Assembly (NCBI GenBank): GCA_051003795.1
Contig: JBPCKZ010000170.1
Span: forward strand, 1 to 19,359
DNA length: 19,359 bases
From: JALYXS01 sp051003795
Lineage (GTDB): Bacteria > Acidobacteriota > Terriglobia > Bryobacterales > Bryobacteraceae
Direction: 5' to 3'
This document shows, in pieces, positions 12,243 through 19,359 of the stretch. The stretch's first letter is position 1. Each line of letters starts with the position of its first letter. The notes beneath the pieces were generated by a model. The model had not been told where the DNA came from. It saw only the letters and a program-made list of their open reading frames with translations, and did no database searches. The position numbers and the translations under genes were made by a program.

Positions 12243-13337
12243 TCAACTGCCGTCCGGGAACGCCCCGCGATGCAAGACCATCGGGTAGTGCGGCAGGCCC
12301 GCGGGCTTGCGCACGGACGCCCGCCACCCGCTGGGATAAGGCTCCAACCCGCGAAACAATGTGGGCGCGGCCACCAGACGCTCAAGCAACTCACGAAGGC
12401 CGCGAACAATGTCATCGCCAAAGCGCGCTTTCCAGCGCTCCTCGATGGCTCCTACCAGCCGGGTGTATGCGTCCCGCGCCTTCCGGCCCTTTGCGGTTAG
12501 TCCGACCAAGTGTATCCGGCTGCCGGGAGACTCCGGTCCGACGACCGCGTATGCGTGCTTCTCGAGATAGCCCACCGACATCGCAATTGCCTCCTTCGAA
12601 ACCGCCGCCAGGCGCGGTAAGTCCCGGACGCGCACGCCTTCCTCGCCGACGATTCGGAGCACATTGGCGCTAATCGCAAGCGACACATCCGAGTCGCGCT
12701 CGAATTCGATCGCGAACGTCAGCAAAACCTTCGAGAGGAGCGCCGGCAGGGTGAAACCGGGCGCATCGCCAGCTACGCGTCCGGCCAGCGCGCGCCGCTC
12801 GAAATCCGCACTTCCGCTGAACAGACCGTACCCTAAGATCGGAAGGCAGTCCGGTAGATCGAGGTCAATTCGGCGGACTAACGCCAACAGCGATTCCCGT
12901 AGACGCTCGATCTCCTCCTTGCCAAATCGCTCTTGCCAGCGCTTCGCAATGACGCCGAACAGGGGCCGCCAGATCTCCCGAGCCGTGCGGCCCGCGGGGG
13001 TGGGGCGAATCACCCACGCGGAGCGCGGCATCTTTGGCCGGCCGTCGGCCGGATCCGATTCGACGGTAATATAGCCCCAGCGCCGCATGCCGTCCAAATT
13101 TGCCGCCGTCCGCGCGAGGCGGCGCAGCTCACGGACCGTCACGCCTTCCTCGCCGACGAATTGCATGCAGTTCGACCACATCGCGAGCGACACCAGCCAG
13201 GGGACGTGAAGTGAGTCCGCCGTCGGCCCATGGGTCCTCCGGTGCGGCATCCGATGCTCCGACTCGTTGTCGAACTCAATCGTGAAGGCAACCAGGGCGT
13301 GCGACAGCAGGGCGGACACCGGAAGACGGCCATCCAT
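12243..13337 (-). CDS. Transcription regulator of two fused MarR-like winged-helix units
   Basis: This 364-aa protein contains an internal duplication. Unit 1 (about 5-165) has LPVSALLSHALVAFTIEF, FVGEEGVTVRELRRLA and KRWQERFGKEEIERL. Unit 2 (about 197-312) has LPALLSKVLLTFAIEF, IVGEEGVRVRDLPRLA and ERWKARFGDDIVRGL. Unit 2 also shows a standard winged helix: recognition helix SKEAIAMSVGYLEKH, then a wing and GLTAKGRKARDAY. MarR proteins bind DNA as dimers with the N- and C-terminal helices in the dimer interface; a tandem fusion may act as a covalent pseudo-dimer. Unit 1 has a longer loop (residues 23-46) and may have diverged. The gene starts 10 nt after the prolyl oligopeptidase stop on the same strand, so the two are probably co-transcribed. 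The ribosome site is weak (GAGC). Confidence 0.8.
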   Translation of the reverse strand: MDGRLPVSALLSHALVAFTIEFDNESEHRMPHRRTHGPTADSLHVPWLVSLAMWSNCMQFVGEEGVTVRELRRLARTAANLDGMRRWGYITVESDPADGRPKMPRSAWVIRPTPAGRTAREIWRPLFGVIAKRWQERFGKEEIERLRESLLALVRRIDLDLPDCLPILGYGLFSGSADFERRALAGRVAGDAPGFTLPALLSKVLLTFAIEFERDSDVSLAISANVLRIVGEEGVRVRDLPRLAAVSKEAIAMSVGYLEKHAYAVVGPESPGSRIHLVGLTAKGRKARDAYTRLVGAIEERWKARFGDDIVRGLRELLERLVAAPTLFRGLEPYPSGWRASVRKPAGLPHYPMVLHRGAFPDGS

Positions 13338-13347
13338 GGAGCTCGCG

Positions 13348-15417
13348 CTAGAGCTTTACTTCCAGTTGCCAGGCCAAAAACATCAGCTGGTCGGTCGTAT
13401 CGTCCACCTGCTTTGAAACCGGCAATCCGCCCGAGTGTCCCGCCTTCTTGTCGTAATGCAGAACGACCGGCAAGCCCGACGCGGTCGAAGCTTGTAGCAA
13501 TGCAGTCATCTTGCGCGCGTGCAGCGGATCGACGCGCGTGTCGGAATCGCCCGTCATGAGCATCACCGCCGGATACTTCGCGCCCTTCTCGACGTGATGG
13601 TAAGGCGAGTATTTGTAAATGTATTTAAACTGTTCGGGATCGTCGGAGGAACCGTATTCCGAAGTCCAATACTTTGCAACTTTGAAATTTTGGAACCGGA
13701 TCATGTCGAGCAGTGGCACGGCGCAAACCGCGGCCTTAAACAGGTCCGGCCTCTGCGTAATGGCCGCGCCCACCAGCAGGCCGCCGTTCGAACCGCCTTC
13801 GATGGCAAGCCGCGCCGGGCTGGCGTAGCCCTCCGCGATCAAATACCGCGCCGCTCCGATGAAATCGTCGAACACATTCTGCTTGTTCGCCAACATGCCC
13901 GCGCGATGCCACTTCTCTCCAAACTCGTTTCCGCCGCGCAGGTTTACCACCACGTAAGTTCCGCCGCTTTGCAGCCACGCGGCGCCTTCCACCGTGTAGT
14001 GCGGTGTCATGGAAACGTTGAATCCGCCGTAGCCGGTCAGAATCACGGGTTGGTTCTTGTCTAACTTGGCGCCGCGAGGAGCCATCACGAACATCGGAAT
14101 CCGCGTGCCGTCTTTGCTTTTGAACCAAACCTGCTTGGTGTCGACGGACGCGGGATCGAGCGAACTCTTTCTCTGGAACCACACGTCCCGCGTGCCTGTC
14201 GGGATGCGGTACCGGTAAATCGTCCCCGGCTCCACGAACGAAGTGAATTCGAAAAACGCTTCGTCGTCATCCCATCTGCCATGCACGCCCGCGACGGTGC
14301 CGATGCCGGGCAGATCCATTTCCCGAATCAGCTTTCCATCTTCGTCGAATAGCCGGATCTTACTGATCACGTTTTCGAGATAAGTCGCGGCTAACTCACC
14401 GCCCACGGCGTCGATGGACTCAAGAACTGAACTGCCTTCCGGAACCACCTCTCTCCATTGCTCGCGTGAAGGCTTGGCGAGGTCGGCCAGCATGACACGA
14501 TTATTCGGAGCCTTCCAATTGGTCATCAGGAAAACGCGGTCCTCCCCGAACTCGGGCAGGAACCGCGCGTCTGTATCGTTCACGAGCGGCGTGATGGGGC
14601 CTTTGGCATGCAAATCCTGGAAATAGACTTCGGTCTTGGTGGCCGCGGAGCCGTGTAAAACCAGCAGCAGAAGATACTTTCCGCTTTCGGAAACATTGCA
14701 GACGATGATGTCGGTTGGCCCAAATTTCTCCCCGAAAATCAGGCGGTCCCTCACGGGGTCCGTTCCCATGCGGTGCCAGTAAACTCGCGGGCCGACTTTC
14801 GAGCTTTTCGAGTAGTAAAAGCTCTGGTTGTCCGGCAGCAGAGCGACAGTCATGATGCGCGCACGCTCCAGGCGATCCGGCCGTTCGGTCCGCGTCGCGG
14901 TATCCATCAAGTGCAGCGCGATCTCGTCTTCTCCGCCGCTGCGAAGGCCGTACGCGAGTAAGCTGCCGTCGCTGGAAATACCTTCAATATGGGCGGAACT
15001 GGTTTGATCCGGCGTAAGCGGATTCGGATCGACCAAGACTAGGTCCGGGCCGGTGAAACCCGTTCGCATGTACAGCACGGCCTGATTCTGATCCGGCATC
15101 CGTTTCGTAAAGAAGTAACGATCGCCGCGTTTCACGGGCGCGGTCATAACTTCAACCTTGGCGAGATCCTCGACACGCTTATGGAGCCGTTCGCGTCCGG
15201 GAAGCGGATCGAGTAACGACTTGGTGTATTGGATTTGGCTGTCGATCCAAGCTCTCGTCTCAGGACTGTTCTGATCTTCCAGCCAGCGGTAGGGGTCCGT
15301 GATCGAGACACCATGAACGCTTTCGGTGATGTTCTTGACCGGGGTCTTGGGGGGCGCGGGAATGGTGGCGGCAAGTATAGCCATGTAGATGACTGCGAGT
15401 AAACCGAGCGGCTTCAT
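13348..15417 (-). CDS. Secreted prolyl oligopeptidase (family S9A)
   Basis: At 689 aa it has a hydrophobic N-terminal signal (GLLAVIYMAILAATIPA) followed by the S9A N-terminus (DPYRWLEDQNSPETRAWI). Residues about 70-420 form the beta-propeller (YFTKRMPDQNQAVLYM, GEDEIALHLMD). The C-terminal alpha/beta-hydrolase part has YGGFNVSMTP, GGNEFGEKWHRAG, the nucleophile elbow GGSNGG with Ser543, Asp630 (SDTRVDPLHA) and His661 (AGHSGG), a complete triad. It cleaves short peptides after proline in the periplasm or outside the cell. The start ATG 15417 has no ribosome site, and TATCCT ends exactly 7 nt before it. The MarR-like regulator follows 10 nt downstream. A hydrolase pseudogene lies directly upstream. 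Confidence 0.95.
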   Translation of the reverse strand: MKPLGLLAVIYMAILAATIPAPPKTPVKNITESVHGVSITDPYRWLEDQNSPETRAWIDSQIQYTKSLLDPLPGRERLHKRVEDLAKVEVMTAPVKRGDRYFFTKRMPDQNQAVLYMRTGFTGPDLVLVDPNPLTPDQTSSAHIEGISSDGSLLAYGLRSGGEDEIALHLMDTATRTERPDRLERARIMTVALLPDNQSFYYSKSSKVGPRVYWHRMGTDPVRDRLIFGEKFGPTDIIVCNVSESGKYLLLLVLHGSAATKTEVYFQDLHAKGPITPLVNDTDARFLPEFGEDRVFLMTNWKAPNNRVMLADLAKPSREQWREVVPEGSSVLESIDAVGGELAATYLENVISKIRLFDEDGKLIREMDLPGIGTVAGVHGRWDDDEAFFEFTSFVEPGTIYRYRIPTGTRDVWFQRKSSLDPASVDTKQVWFKSKDGTRIPMFVMAPRGAKLDKNQPVILTGYGGFNVSMTPHYTVEGAAWLQSGGTYVVVNLRGGNEFGEKWHRAGMLANKQNVFDDFIGAARYLIAEGYASPARLAIEGGSNGGLLVGAAITQRPDLFKAAVCAVPLLDMIRFQNFKVAKYWTSEYGSSDDPEQFKYIYKYSPYHHVEKGAKYPAVMLMTGDSDTRVDPLHARKMTALLQASTASGLPVVLHYDKKAGHSGGLPVSKQVDDTTDQLMFLAWQLEVKL

Positions 15418-15424
15418 GAGTTAC

Positions 15425-15430
15425 AGGATA
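15425..15430 (-). promoter_or_regulatory. -10 box placed for a leaderless prolyl oligopeptidase transcript
   Basis: On the minus strand TATCCT (15430-15425) is followed by 7 nt (GTAACTC) and ATG 15417. It lies between the stop of the upstream pseudogene (15434) and the start codon. The -35 region has no good match. Confidence 0.5.
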
Positions 15431-15433
15431 CCG

Positions 15434-15924
15434 TTACCGCGCATGCCGCATAATCCAATTCGTCATCACATCCAAAGCCTCCGGCGCGAACTTCTCGCTA
15501 ATTGCCGGGTATTTTCGAAACGGCCCCCGTCTTGGCCGTTTTGAACAGAATGGTTCAGCTTCGGAAACTTCACAATCCTTCTATTGATCGATCTCGCGCT
15601 ATCATCGGGCCACGATTCGCCCCTTCGCTATGCCCGATAAGGCCGATGCGCGCTGGGTTGACCTCTTTCCGAGCCTTCAAGAACTGCGCGCCCGCTTCGC
15701 CATCGGCGCTCGAAGTCCCTTCACGCGTGCAATTTCGCCATGCCAAGCGAGAGGGACTTGCCGTTCTGAGAGCCGGCCGAGATTGGCAATCCACTCGCGC
15801 CTTGATCGAGACTGTCGAAAGTTCCAGTCAGAGTGCCCGTCCGGATTCTTCGAGAGATGAAATGCGATGCGGCTTGATGGCTCCCGTATCGAGCCGCGAG
15901 AAGTAAGAACGGAAATTTCAACAT
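15434..15924 (-). pseudogene. Decayed alpha/beta-hydrolase gene
   Basis: ATG 15924 follows a strong ribosome site (GGAGG, complement 15929-15933) and opens MLKFPFLLLAA, a signal peptide start. Pieces in three frames then line up with one family of secreted Acidobacteria hydrolases: RIAFHLSKNPDG; TLTGTFDSLDQGASGLPIS and NGKSLSLGMAKLHA; EGTSSADG. The sequence then jumps to FLKARKEVNPARIGLIGHSEG, the nucleophile elbow with its Ser, and finally to QTAKTGA and YPAISEKFAPEALDVM, NWIMRHAR, stop at 15434. The segments missing between SADG and FLKARK, and after HSEG, imply two large internal deletions plus several single-base shifts. The N-terminal beta domain and hydrolase core are known together in this family. 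The gene cannot make an active enzyme. Confidence 0.8.
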
Positions 15925-15974
15925 ACCGCCTCCGGTGCGTAAACCTGTATGTATCCCGTCCGATCGAGACCTCC

Positions 15975-17303
15975 TCACATTCGTTCCAGCTTCCGGTACA
16001 ACGTTTTTCTTTCAATTCCCAAAATCTGCGCCGCGCGGCTTTTGTTTCCGCCCGTGGCGGCAAGCACCCGCCGGATTTGTTCCTTCTCCGCGTCGGCGAG
16101 CGATTCGGCCGCGTGCTCTCTCGGCTCCATTGCCGCGAGCGCATCCTGCACCGCCTCGCGATCGATCCTGTCCCGCGGGGCCAGGATCGTCAACCGTTCA
16201 ATCACATGTTGCAACTGCCGTATATTACCGGGCCACGTATGCTCTTGCAGCGTTTTCAAACCCGAATCCGTCAGCTTGACGTCGCGATCGTAGCGGGCGT
16301 TGTACTTGTTCAGAAAGAATCGCGCGAGCAGCGGCACGTCGCCGCGCCGGTCCCGCAATGGCGGCAGCGTCAGCCGCACCACATTCAGGCGGAACCACAG
16401 ATCCTCGCGGAACTTGTGCTCGTCCACCATTTTCTGCAGGTCGCGATTGGTCGCCGCGACAACGCGCACATCGACTTTCTTCGTTCGCGACGCGCCTACC
16501 GGCCGCACCTCCCGCTCTTGCAGAAATCGCAGCAGGCGCGCTTGAAAACCCGCCTCCACGTCGCCGATCTCATCCAGGAACACGGTTCCTTTATTCGCGG
16601 CTTCGAAGACCCCCACGCGGTCGCGGTCCGCGCCGGTGAACGCGCCCCGCATCGCGCCGAACAGTTCACTCTCAAGCAGCGATGGCGCGATCGACCCGCA
16701 ATCGACCGGCACGAACGGATGATCCGCGCGCGGGCTGTGGCGGTGAATCATGCGCGCGACCAGCTCTTTGCCCGTGCCGGTTTCGCCTTCGATCACGACG
16801 GTCGCATCGGTCGGAGCGACGCGCGACACGGTCTTATAAATTTCGACCATGCCGTTGGAGCTGCCGATCATTTCGCTCTCGGGCAATTCCTCTTCGTCCA
16901 CTTCATCTTCGAAGCCGTCGCGCGCGGCTTCGGCGCGCTTCACGGTTTCAAGAAGCCGGTCGAGATCGAAGGGCTTCGCCACATAGTCGAACGCCCCGCC
17001 GCGCGTTGCGGCCATCACGGTTTCCATGGTTCCGCGCGCGGTCATCAGAATCACCGCGCACTTTGGATCGCGCAGGCGCGCGGCGTCGAGCACGTCGAGC
17101 CCCGTACGGTCGTCGATATAGATATCCGAAATCACGATCGGGTACGCCGATTCCTTCAGCCGCTCCATGGCGTCCCGCGTGGATGCAACCGGATCGACGG
17201 CATAACCCTCCAATTCCAGGAACGTGGAGATGGTGGCGCGGACGCTGTCATCGTCCTCGACCACCAGGATACGCGCCAAGGCATGCACTAAGATACGCTG
17301 CAT
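15975..17303 (-). CDS. Sigma-54-dependent response regulator (NtrC type)
   Basis: At 442 aa it has three domains. The receiver (about 10-130) has the acidic pair Asp17/Asp18, phospho-acceptor Asp60 (VISDIYIDD), and the Lys of AKPFD. The AAA+ domain has Walker A GETGTGKE (173-180), the sigma-54 contact loop GAFTGA (220-225) and Walker B TVFLDE (240-245). The last 23 residues are a Fis-type helix-turn-helix (NKSRAAQILGIERKTLYRKL). An acidic linker (DEVDEEELPESE) joins the first two domains. It should activate sigma-54 promoters when phosphorylated by the upstream kinase. The start ATG 17303 lies inside the kinase gene (16-nt overlap), with GGGGTGAGG before it; GTG 17288 is an alternative. Target genes cannot be inferred here. 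Confidence 0.95.
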   Translation of the reverse strand: MQRILVHALARILVVEDDDSVRATISTFLELEGYAVDPVASTRDAMERLKESAYPIVISDIYIDDRTGLDVLDAARLRDPKCAVILMTARGTMETVMAATRGGAFDYVAKPFDLDRLLETVKRAEAARDGFEDEVDEEELPESEMIGSSNGMVEIYKTVSRVAPTDATVVIEGETGTGKELVARMIHRHSPRADHPFVPVDCGSIAPSLLESELFGAMRGAFTGADRDRVGVFEAANKGTVFLDEIGDVEAGFQARLLRFLQEREVRPVGASRTKKVDVRVVAATNRDLQKMVDEHKFREDLWFRLNVVRLTLPPLRDRRGDVPLLARFFLNKYNARYDRDVKLTDSGLKTLQEHTWPGNIRQLQHVIERLTILAPRDRIDREAVQDALAAMEPREHAAESLADAEKEQIRRVLAATGGNKSRAAQILGIERKTLYRKLERM

Positions 17304-19156
17304 TGCCTCACCCCGCACGGCAGTTCCAGCGTGAAACACGATCCACGGCCGGGCGCGCTTTCGACGTGAATCGAGCCGCCATGTTGCACCACGATCTGCT
17401 CCACGATCGCGAGTCCGATGCCCGTTCCCGTTTCGCCGGATTGCTCTGCCTTTTGCGTACGGTAGAACTTTTGAAATACTTTGCGCGCTTCCTTCGGATC
17501 GATTCCGATCCCCTGATCCCGCACCGAAATTTGCACCCGGTCCTTGCGGCGGCCCGCTTCCACCCGGACAATCGTTTCGGGCGGCGAATACTTCACAGCA
17601 TTCGTAAGCAAATTGTATAGCGCATATTCGAGCAGCTCGCGATCGCCCGAGAGAAATTCGACGGAGACATCGTCCGCTCGGATCTCGATGCGCTTCCGGT
17701 CCGCGACCGGCCGCGCGCGTTCGATGCAACGCTCAATCAGATCCGCCGCCGCGAAGTTCTCGCGCCGCATCTCCATTTGCCCCGCGGAAAAACGCTCGAT
17801 ATCGAGAAAAGTCGAGATCATCCGGCCGAGCCGTTTCGATTCCGAGTGGATCGTCTCCGCGATTTGTTTTCGCTTTTCGTCGGGAAGCGCGTAGCGGCTC
17901 ATCAGCTCGCTCGATCCCTGAATGGCGGTGAGAGGCGTGCGCAACTCGTGCGTGACCATGTGCATGGCTTGCTGATACCGGGCGCGCTCCGATTCGGACT
18001 TGCCGAGCCGCGCGCGCGTGTAGAAGTGCCGCCAAGCCGCCGCGCCGACAATCGCCAGCCAGGCCGCCGCCACTCCGGGAAGCCACGGAAACACGACGCC
18101 GCGCGTGAAAAACGCATACGGAAGAACGTGCGCGGCAAGCAGGATCAGCACCGCCAGCGCGTTCGCGAGCCACCCGGGCAGATACGCAAACGCGGCTCCC
18201 GCGGCCGCGACCAGTAGCGCGCAAAACAACAGAACGCTCCGGCGGGGGGCGTCGCTTAGCACCAAGCCATTCGCGATCGTCTCGAAGGCGTTAGCGTTCA
18301 TCTCCACTCCGGGCATGCTGATACCGTTCGAGTAGGGCGTCATCCATCGGTCGCGCACGAAGGTCTGCGCGGTAACGCCCGCGAAAACCACTCTTCCCGC
18401 GAAGCGCTGCGCCAGGCGCGGATTGTCGCGAAGCTGTTTCAATGAAATCCGCGGAATCCCGCCCATCGAGGGCGGCACATACCGGATACGCATCGCATCG
18501 GCGGTGCCCGGCTCAACTGGAATACGCACGTTTCCAATTTCGAGCTCATCCGGAGATTCGAGAATTTGCGCACGGCGGCTCAGGAGAAATGCTTCGAGGG
18601 CTAACGCCCAGCGGCGGTCTTGTCCGGTTGCCTTTTCAAGCGGAATCTCACGGCTGACCGCGTCGTATCGATCCAGATCGGCATACACATGGCCTACACC
18701 GGCGGCCCATCGCCGGAAGCGCGGAATCGGATCCTCCCATCGCTTGCCATCCGGCAGCAGATCGCTCGATAGCACCAGATTGGTCGTGTGCCGGAAAGCC
18801 GATTCGAGCAGAGCGTCGGAAGTATCGTCGCCCGCCTCGGAAAGAATTACGTCGATGGCAACGGCTTTCGGAGCGGCGGGGCGAATGCGCTCCAGCCCTT
18901 CGGCGAGCGCGCTTCGCATGCCTCGAATACCGCCCATCGTCGAGAGAGAGTCTTCGTCGATGGCGAGGACGATGGACTCCGTTTGCCAGGGCTTTGGTTG
19001 GTACAGGCGGAAGATAAAGTCGTACGCGTAGTTATCAATTTGGCGGCCGAAAGCCGTCCAGCTGGCGGCCACTCCCAGGAGCAAAGCGGCGGCCAGAATG
19101 CCCGCATACGCGAACTTCTTCATGTAAATATGTGGCGCACGCACGCCACATTTCAT
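17288..19156 (-). CDS. CHASE2-domain sensor histidine kinase
   Basis: At 622 aa it has an N-terminal membrane anchor (KKFAYAGILAAALLLGVAASW), a periplasmic CHASE2 sensor (about 40-300: YDFIFRLYQPKP, VLAIDEDSL, KAVAIDVILSE, FAGRVVFAGVTA, GVEMNANAFETI), and three membrane helices (about 310-380). The cytoplasmic kinase has the H-box MVTHELRTPLTAIQG with His403, N-box LYNLLTNAVKYSP, G1 VRDQGIGID and G2 GTGIGLAIVEQI. It phosphorylates the response regulator encoded next, with which it overlaps by 16 nt. The ligand of CHASE2 is unknown. ATG 19156 overlaps the stop of the peptidase gene (ATGA), suggesting coupling; ATG 19123, directly before the hydrophobic anchor, is an alternative start. Neither has a clear ribosome site. 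Confidence 0.94.
   Translation of the reverse strand: MKCGVRAPHIYMKKFAYAGILAAALLLGVAASWTAFGRQIDNYAYDFIFRLYQPKPWQTESIVLAIDEDSLSTMGGIRGMRSALAEGLERIRPAAPKAVAIDVILSEAGDDTSDALLESAFRHTTNLVLSSDLLPDGKRWEDPIPRFRRWAAGVGHVYADLDRYDAVSREIPLEKATGQDRRWALALEAFLLSRRAQILESPDELEIGNVRIPVEPGTADAMRIRYVPPSMGGIPRISLKQLRDNPRLAQRFAGRVVFAGVTAQTFVRDRWMTPYSNGISMPGVEMNANAFETIANGLVLSDAPRRSVLLFCALLVAAAGAAFAYLPGWLANALAVLILLAAHVLPYAFFTRGVVFPWLPGVAAAWLAIVGAAAWRHFYTRARLGKSESERARYQQAMHMVTHELRTPLTAIQGSSELMSRYALPDEKRKQIAETIHSESKRLGRMISTFLDIERFSAGQMEMRRENFAAADLIERCIERARPVADRKRIEIRADDVSVEFLSGDRELLEYALYNLLTNAVKYSPPETIVRVEAGRRKDRVQISVRDQGIGIDPKEARKVFQKFYRTQKAEQSGETGTGIGLAIVEQIVVQHGGSIHVESAPGRGSCFTLELPCGVRQCSVS
19132..19149. repeat. 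6-bp hairpin at the peptidase-kinase junction
   Basis: GTGGCG and CGCCAC flank a 6-nt loop (plus strand GTGGCGCACGCACGCCAC). It lies between the two possible kinase start codons (19156 and 19123), so it could affect which one is used. There is no U-run, so it is not a terminator. Confidence 0.4.
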
Positions 19157-19359
19157 TTCGCGAGGGCTCGTTCGATCTCCCCCGGGTCTCTCGGCAGCGC
19201 GGCGCTCAAAACCTTCGAGCCCGTCTTGGTAACCAGCAAAATATCTTCGATCCGCACGCCGATATTTTCCTCGGGAATGTAAATACCCGGCTCAATTGTA
19301 ATCACCATGTTCGCGGCCAGCGGCATCGCCGGATCCCAAGCGTCGTGCACGTCCAAACC
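19153..19359 (-). CDS. C-terminus of an M24 Xaa-Pro aminopeptidase (partial)
   Basis: Open from the right edge, the fragment reads GLDVHDAWDP, then VITIEPGIYIPEENIGVRIED and a short tail ending in ALAK. In M24B metallopeptidases (PepP type) the Glu of the T-x-E-P-G-x-Y motif and the Glu of the R-x-E-D motif are two of the five metal ligands, and the LDVHD His lies in the active site. These enzymes remove an N-terminal residue preceding proline. The stop TGA (19155-19153) overlaps the kinase ATG. Most of the gene lies outside the window. Confidence 0.9.
   Translation of the reverse strand, partial: GLDVHDAWDPAMPLAANMVITIEPGIYIPEENIGVRIEDILLVTKTGSKVLSAALPRDPGEIERALAK

Noticed and set aside
15867..17291. 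A 474-codon open plus-strand frame opposite the response regulator
   Set aside because: It is rich in Arg, His and Gln without motifs, and the opposite strand encodes a complete NtrC-type protein. GC-rich third positions keep such shadow frames open.

Overview
The window looks like a chromosomal stretch of a GC-rich soil-type Acidobacteriota, most likely close to Bryobacter/Solibacter. The best marker is the secreted VWFA-related protein at 3712-4674, of a type abundant in that phylum. Tat-exported isomerase/oxidoreductase-like proteins, a CHASE2 histidine kinase and a secreted prolyl oligopeptidase fit the same picture. No rRNA, tRNA, CRISPR array, intact insertion sequence or origin was seen.

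Layout. (1) 3-98 is the tail of an MFS transporter. (2) 99-2640 is decayed accessory DNA: a possible BrnT toxin stub that keeps its promoter, short unknown genes (one frameshifted), an intact cupin gene with a clear promoter, and a serine-recombinase pseudogene with at least three lesions. (3) 2648-5368 (minus) is a compact operon: MoaD-MoaE fusion, VWFA protein, Hfq-like protein, inositol-monophosphatase family, with overlaps of 26 and 1 nt and a gap of 6 nt. (4) 5408-7935 (plus) is a hotdog thioesterase, a MenC/NAAAR-type enolase-superfamily enzyme and a Tat-signalled xylose-isomerase-like TIM barrel. It converges on a Tat-signalled protein of unknown function (7940-9175). (5) 9307-12213 holds a long-chain acyl-CoA synthetase, a small heptad-repeat coiled-coil gene on the other strand, and a short-chain dehydrogenase. 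(6) 12243-15417 (minus) is a secreted prolyl oligopeptidase followed by a regulator made of two fused MarR-like units. (7) 15434-15924 is a wrecked alpha/beta-hydrolase gene. (8) 15975-19359 (minus) is the end of an M24 aminopeptidase gene, a CHASE2 histidine kinase and its sigma-54-dependent response regulator, all overlapping.

How the genes fit together. The molybdopterin synthase fusion heads an operon that also makes an RNA chaperone. The thioesterase plus MenC pair could serve menaquinone synthesis, or the MenC-type enzyme may be an N-acylamino-acid racemase. The kinase and regulator form a clear two-component pair.

The most interesting cross-window pattern is at three first-in-unit genes (5408 plus, 9307 plus, 15417 minus). 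None has a Shine-Dalgarno, and each has a TANNNT -10 box exactly 7 nt before the start codon, which is the geometry of leaderless transcription. I did not find a clearly new multi-gene defence or mobile system. The nearest candidates are the decayed island at the left and the unusual Hfq/VWFA/MoaDE operon.
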